Shown here one piece after another: positions 6,949-7,617 of a DNA stretch of 7,617 nt. Where the stretch lies: positions 1 through 7,617 of the forward strand of contig JAKATY010000038.1 of assembly GCA_021827955.1 (NCBI GenBank). Reading direction: 5' to 3'. Source of the stretch: Microcaldota archaeon (GTDB lineage: Archaea; Micrarchaeota; Micrarchaeia; Micrarchaeales; Micrarchaeaceae). The position numbers were made by a program, and so were the translations under genes. Within the stretch, counting starts at the first letter, position 1; every line of letters starts with the position of its first letter. The notes beneath the pieces are model-generated. The model was not told where the DNA came from. It saw only the letters and a list, made by a program, of their open reading frames with translations, and searched no databases.

Positions 6949-6954
6949 TTTTCC

Positions 6955-6958
6955 CACC
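6955..6958 (-). promoter_or_regulatory. Ribosome-binding site of the TRAM gene, decides its start
   Basis: Minus-strand GGTG within AGGGTGGG, 6 nt before the ATG at 6948. Confidence 0.6.
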
Positions 6959-7014
6959 CTTTTATTTCTGGCAATAAAATCTTTTCGACAGTTGCAAAAA
7001 GCCGGCAAGGCAAG

Positions 7015-7022
7015 ATATAAAA
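7015..7022 (-). promoter_or_regulatory. TATA box of the TRAM gene
   Basis: The minus strand reads TTTTATAT, close to the archaeal TTTATATA consensus and the best TATA match in the window with a gene downstream. Transcription would begin about 25 nt on, near 6993, leaving a leader of about 45 nt. That is downstream of the alternative 7008 start, which supports the 106-aa reading. The element could also be read on the plus strand (ATATAAAA). Confidence 0.65.
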
Positions 7023-7026
7023 CTGC

Positions 7027-7032
7027 ACCCTA
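7027..7032 (-). promoter_or_regulatory. TAGGGT motif just upstream of the TRAM TATA box
   Basis: Minus-strand TAGGGT in the context GCTAGGGTGCAG, separated by 4 nt from the TATA box, so it overlaps the position of the TFB recognition element or an activator site. Third copy of the hexamer in this strand's upstream regions. Confidence 0.3.
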
Positions 7033-7045
7033 GCTAAAACAACTA

Positions 7046-7060
7046 TTGCATGCCATGCAA
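7046..7060. repeat. Perfect inverted repeat upstream of the TRAM promoter, candidate operator
   Basis: TTGCATG-C-CATGCAA: 7-bp arms with a single central base. It lies 23 bp upstream (minus-strand sense) of the TATA box at 7015-7022, where archaeal activators often bind. A further TTGCAA half-site-like word is at 7067-7072. Short symmetric sites of this kind suit a homodimeric helix-turn-helix regulator; no such regulator gene is in the window. Confidence 0.4.
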
Positions 7061-7263
7061 CACGGCTTGCAAACAGGTCGAAAGAGCTTATTCACCCAAT
7101 TTTATTCATCCAACTATGTTTTTAAATTAGCTGCATATTATTTTAAACGTGCTCTACAAAGAAACAAACCTCGCCACTTGTCTAATGATATAAAAATAAT
7201 ATAAAAAGAGGCGAGAAGGCTCGACGCATCCTGAAAAGAATTGAGTTGTACAGTCAAACAAGA
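7061..7263. other. Non-coding stretch between the TFB terminator and the TRAM promoter
   Basis: About 200 nt without a supported gene, part of a 347-nt gap. Visible elements are the word TTATTCA twice (7089-7095, 7102-7108), the paired TATA-like repeat at 7188-7207, a 6-bp inverted repeat CTCGCC/GGCGAG flanking it (7170-7175, 7210-7215), and a small CGAG-AAGG-CTCG hairpin (7212-7223). A 26-codon plus-strand frame (7050-7130) enters it. No tRNA or known RNA motif is recognised. Confidence 0.4.
7188..7207 (-). repeat. Direct repeat ATATAAAAA twice, TATA-like on the minus strand
   Basis: ATATAAAAA at 7188-7196 and again at 7199-7207, one helical turn (11 bp) apart. The minus strand reads TTTTTATAT twice, resembling tandem TATA boxes. 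The first gene downstream in that direction is the TRAM gene, whose start is over 200 nt away, so a promoter here would make a long leader or a short untranslated RNA. It could equally be a second T-rich termination region for TFB transcripts. Confidence 0.35.
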
Positions 7264-7283
7264 GCAAAAATAAAAATAAAAAA
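7264..7283 (-). terminator. Oligo-T terminator of the TFB gene
   Basis: On the minus strand three T-runs (6, 5 and 5 T, separated by single A) begin 13 nt after the TFB stop. This is the strongest T-rich termination signal in the window. Confidence 0.7.
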
Positions 7284-7295
7284 GTGATAGAGGGA

Positions 7296-7617
7296 TCAGA
7301 GGTTCACATCTATGTTGAGCTGCTCCTTTAGTTCCCTGTACCTGTTCCTTATTGTTACCTCTGTTACTCCTGCCACTTCCGCAACCTCCTTTTGGGTTCT
7401 GCGCTCTCCTGCAAGTGCACCTGCAATGTAAACCGCGGCTGCGCTAACTCCTGTAGGACTCCTTCCTGAAACAAGGCCTTTTCTCATGGCTTCCTTCAAG
7501 AGCTTTACGGATTTCTCCTGCGCTTCTCCGCTCAGCTTCAACGCATTGATGTACCTAGGGACGTAGCTTATTGGATCCGTAAGTGGAATCTTTAGATCCA
7601 GCTCATGCGATATAGCC
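7296..7617 (-). CDS. tfb: Transcription initiation factor B (TFB), C-terminal part; N-terminus beyond window
   Basis: Archaeal TFIIB homologue that binds the TBP-TATA complex and recruits RNA polymerase. Only the last 106 residues are present; the frame stays open to the right edge, and the TTG at 7541 is internal, not a start. The visible part is the second cyclin-like repeat: DPISYVPRYINAL, then GLVSGRSPTGVSAAAVYIAGA (about 48-68) and the C-terminal helix-turn-helix RRTQKEVAEVAGVTEVTIRN (72-91) that reads the BRE upstream of the TATA box; it ends NIDVNL. The TFIIB-family hallmark SGRSPTGVSAAAVYIA and the recognition helix VTEVTIRNRYREL are intact. Zinc ribbon and B-finger are outside the window and cannot be checked. 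Followed by a strong oligo-T terminator. Confidence 0.95.
   Translation of the reverse strand, partial: AISHELDLKIPLTDPISYVPRYINALKLSGEAQEKSVKLLKEAMRKGLVSGRSPTGVSAAAVYIAGALAGERRTQKEVAEVAGVTEVTIRNRYRELKEQLNIDVNL

Noticed and set aside
6949..7008. Longer N-terminus for the TRAM protein (20 extra residues rich in Cys, Arg and Lys)
   Set aside because: It would begin at or upstream of the transcription start predicted from the TATA box, and the ATG at 6948 has a ribosome-binding site.
7050..7130. Plus-strand 26-codon frame starting inside the inverted repeat, about 30 nt after a possible plus-strand TATA box
   Set aside because: Spacing would suit a leaderless mRNA, but the TATA element fits the minus-strand TRAM gene better and nothing else supports a peptide.
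7141..7290. Possible tRNA or CRISPR repeat in the A/T-rich gap before TFB
   Set aside because: No acceptor stem, T-loop motif or regularly spaced repeat-spacer pattern was found.

Overview
The window is archaeal. It carries an oligo-T-terminated block of archaeal information-processing genes (TFB, a TRAM-domain protein, the proteasome beta subunit and the KH/beta-CASP transcription terminator aCPSF1/FttA) facing a bacterial-type Hsp70 operon (grpE-dnaK-dnaJ). TFB, FttA and a beta subunit with an N-terminal Thr-1 after a short propeptide are diagnostic of Archaea. Ribosome-binding sites of the GGTGAT/GAGGTG type fit an archaeal 16S 3' end. ATA for Ile and AGA/AGG for Arg are used heavily in both halves. 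A full GrpE-DnaK-DnaJ set occurs only in some archaea (mesophilic Euryarchaeota, Thaumarchaeota, Thermoplasmata, several DPANN/ARMAN lineages). The short intergenic regions and protein flavour make a DPANN/Micrarchaeota-like or Thermoplasmata-like organism plausible, but the lineage cannot be fixed from this sequence alone.

Plus strand, 1-3577: the 3' part of grpE (its start lies left of the window), dnaK 33 nt later behind a clear ribosome-binding site, then dnaJ after a 79-nt gap. The three encode the nucleotide-exchange factor, the Hsp70 ATPase and its J-protein, a complete folding machine, probably one operon whose main promoter is outside the window. A perfect 9-bp hairpin with a T-run (3582-3603) sits between dnaJ and the converging gene.

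Minus strand, 7617-3613, read right to left: C-terminal part of TFB (transcription initiation), a strong oligo-T terminator, a 347-nt intergenic region with the TATA box of the TRAM gene and a perfect inverted repeat, the TRAM protein gene (106 aa), a 255-nt intergenic region, psmB (210 aa), a 162-nt intergenic region, and fttA (654 aa, TTG start). Each gene has its own T-rich 3' signal and its own upstream region, so these look like separate transcription units rather than one operon. The 6-mer TAGGGT (minus strand) appears once in each of the three upstream regions and only once elsewhere in the window in either orientation, as far as I could find by eye.

I found no mobile element, CRISPR array, tRNA or rRNA. 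The genes are mostly recognisable household families; the less ordinary signals are in the intergenic DNA and in start-site choices. I do not see a convincing new multi-gene system.
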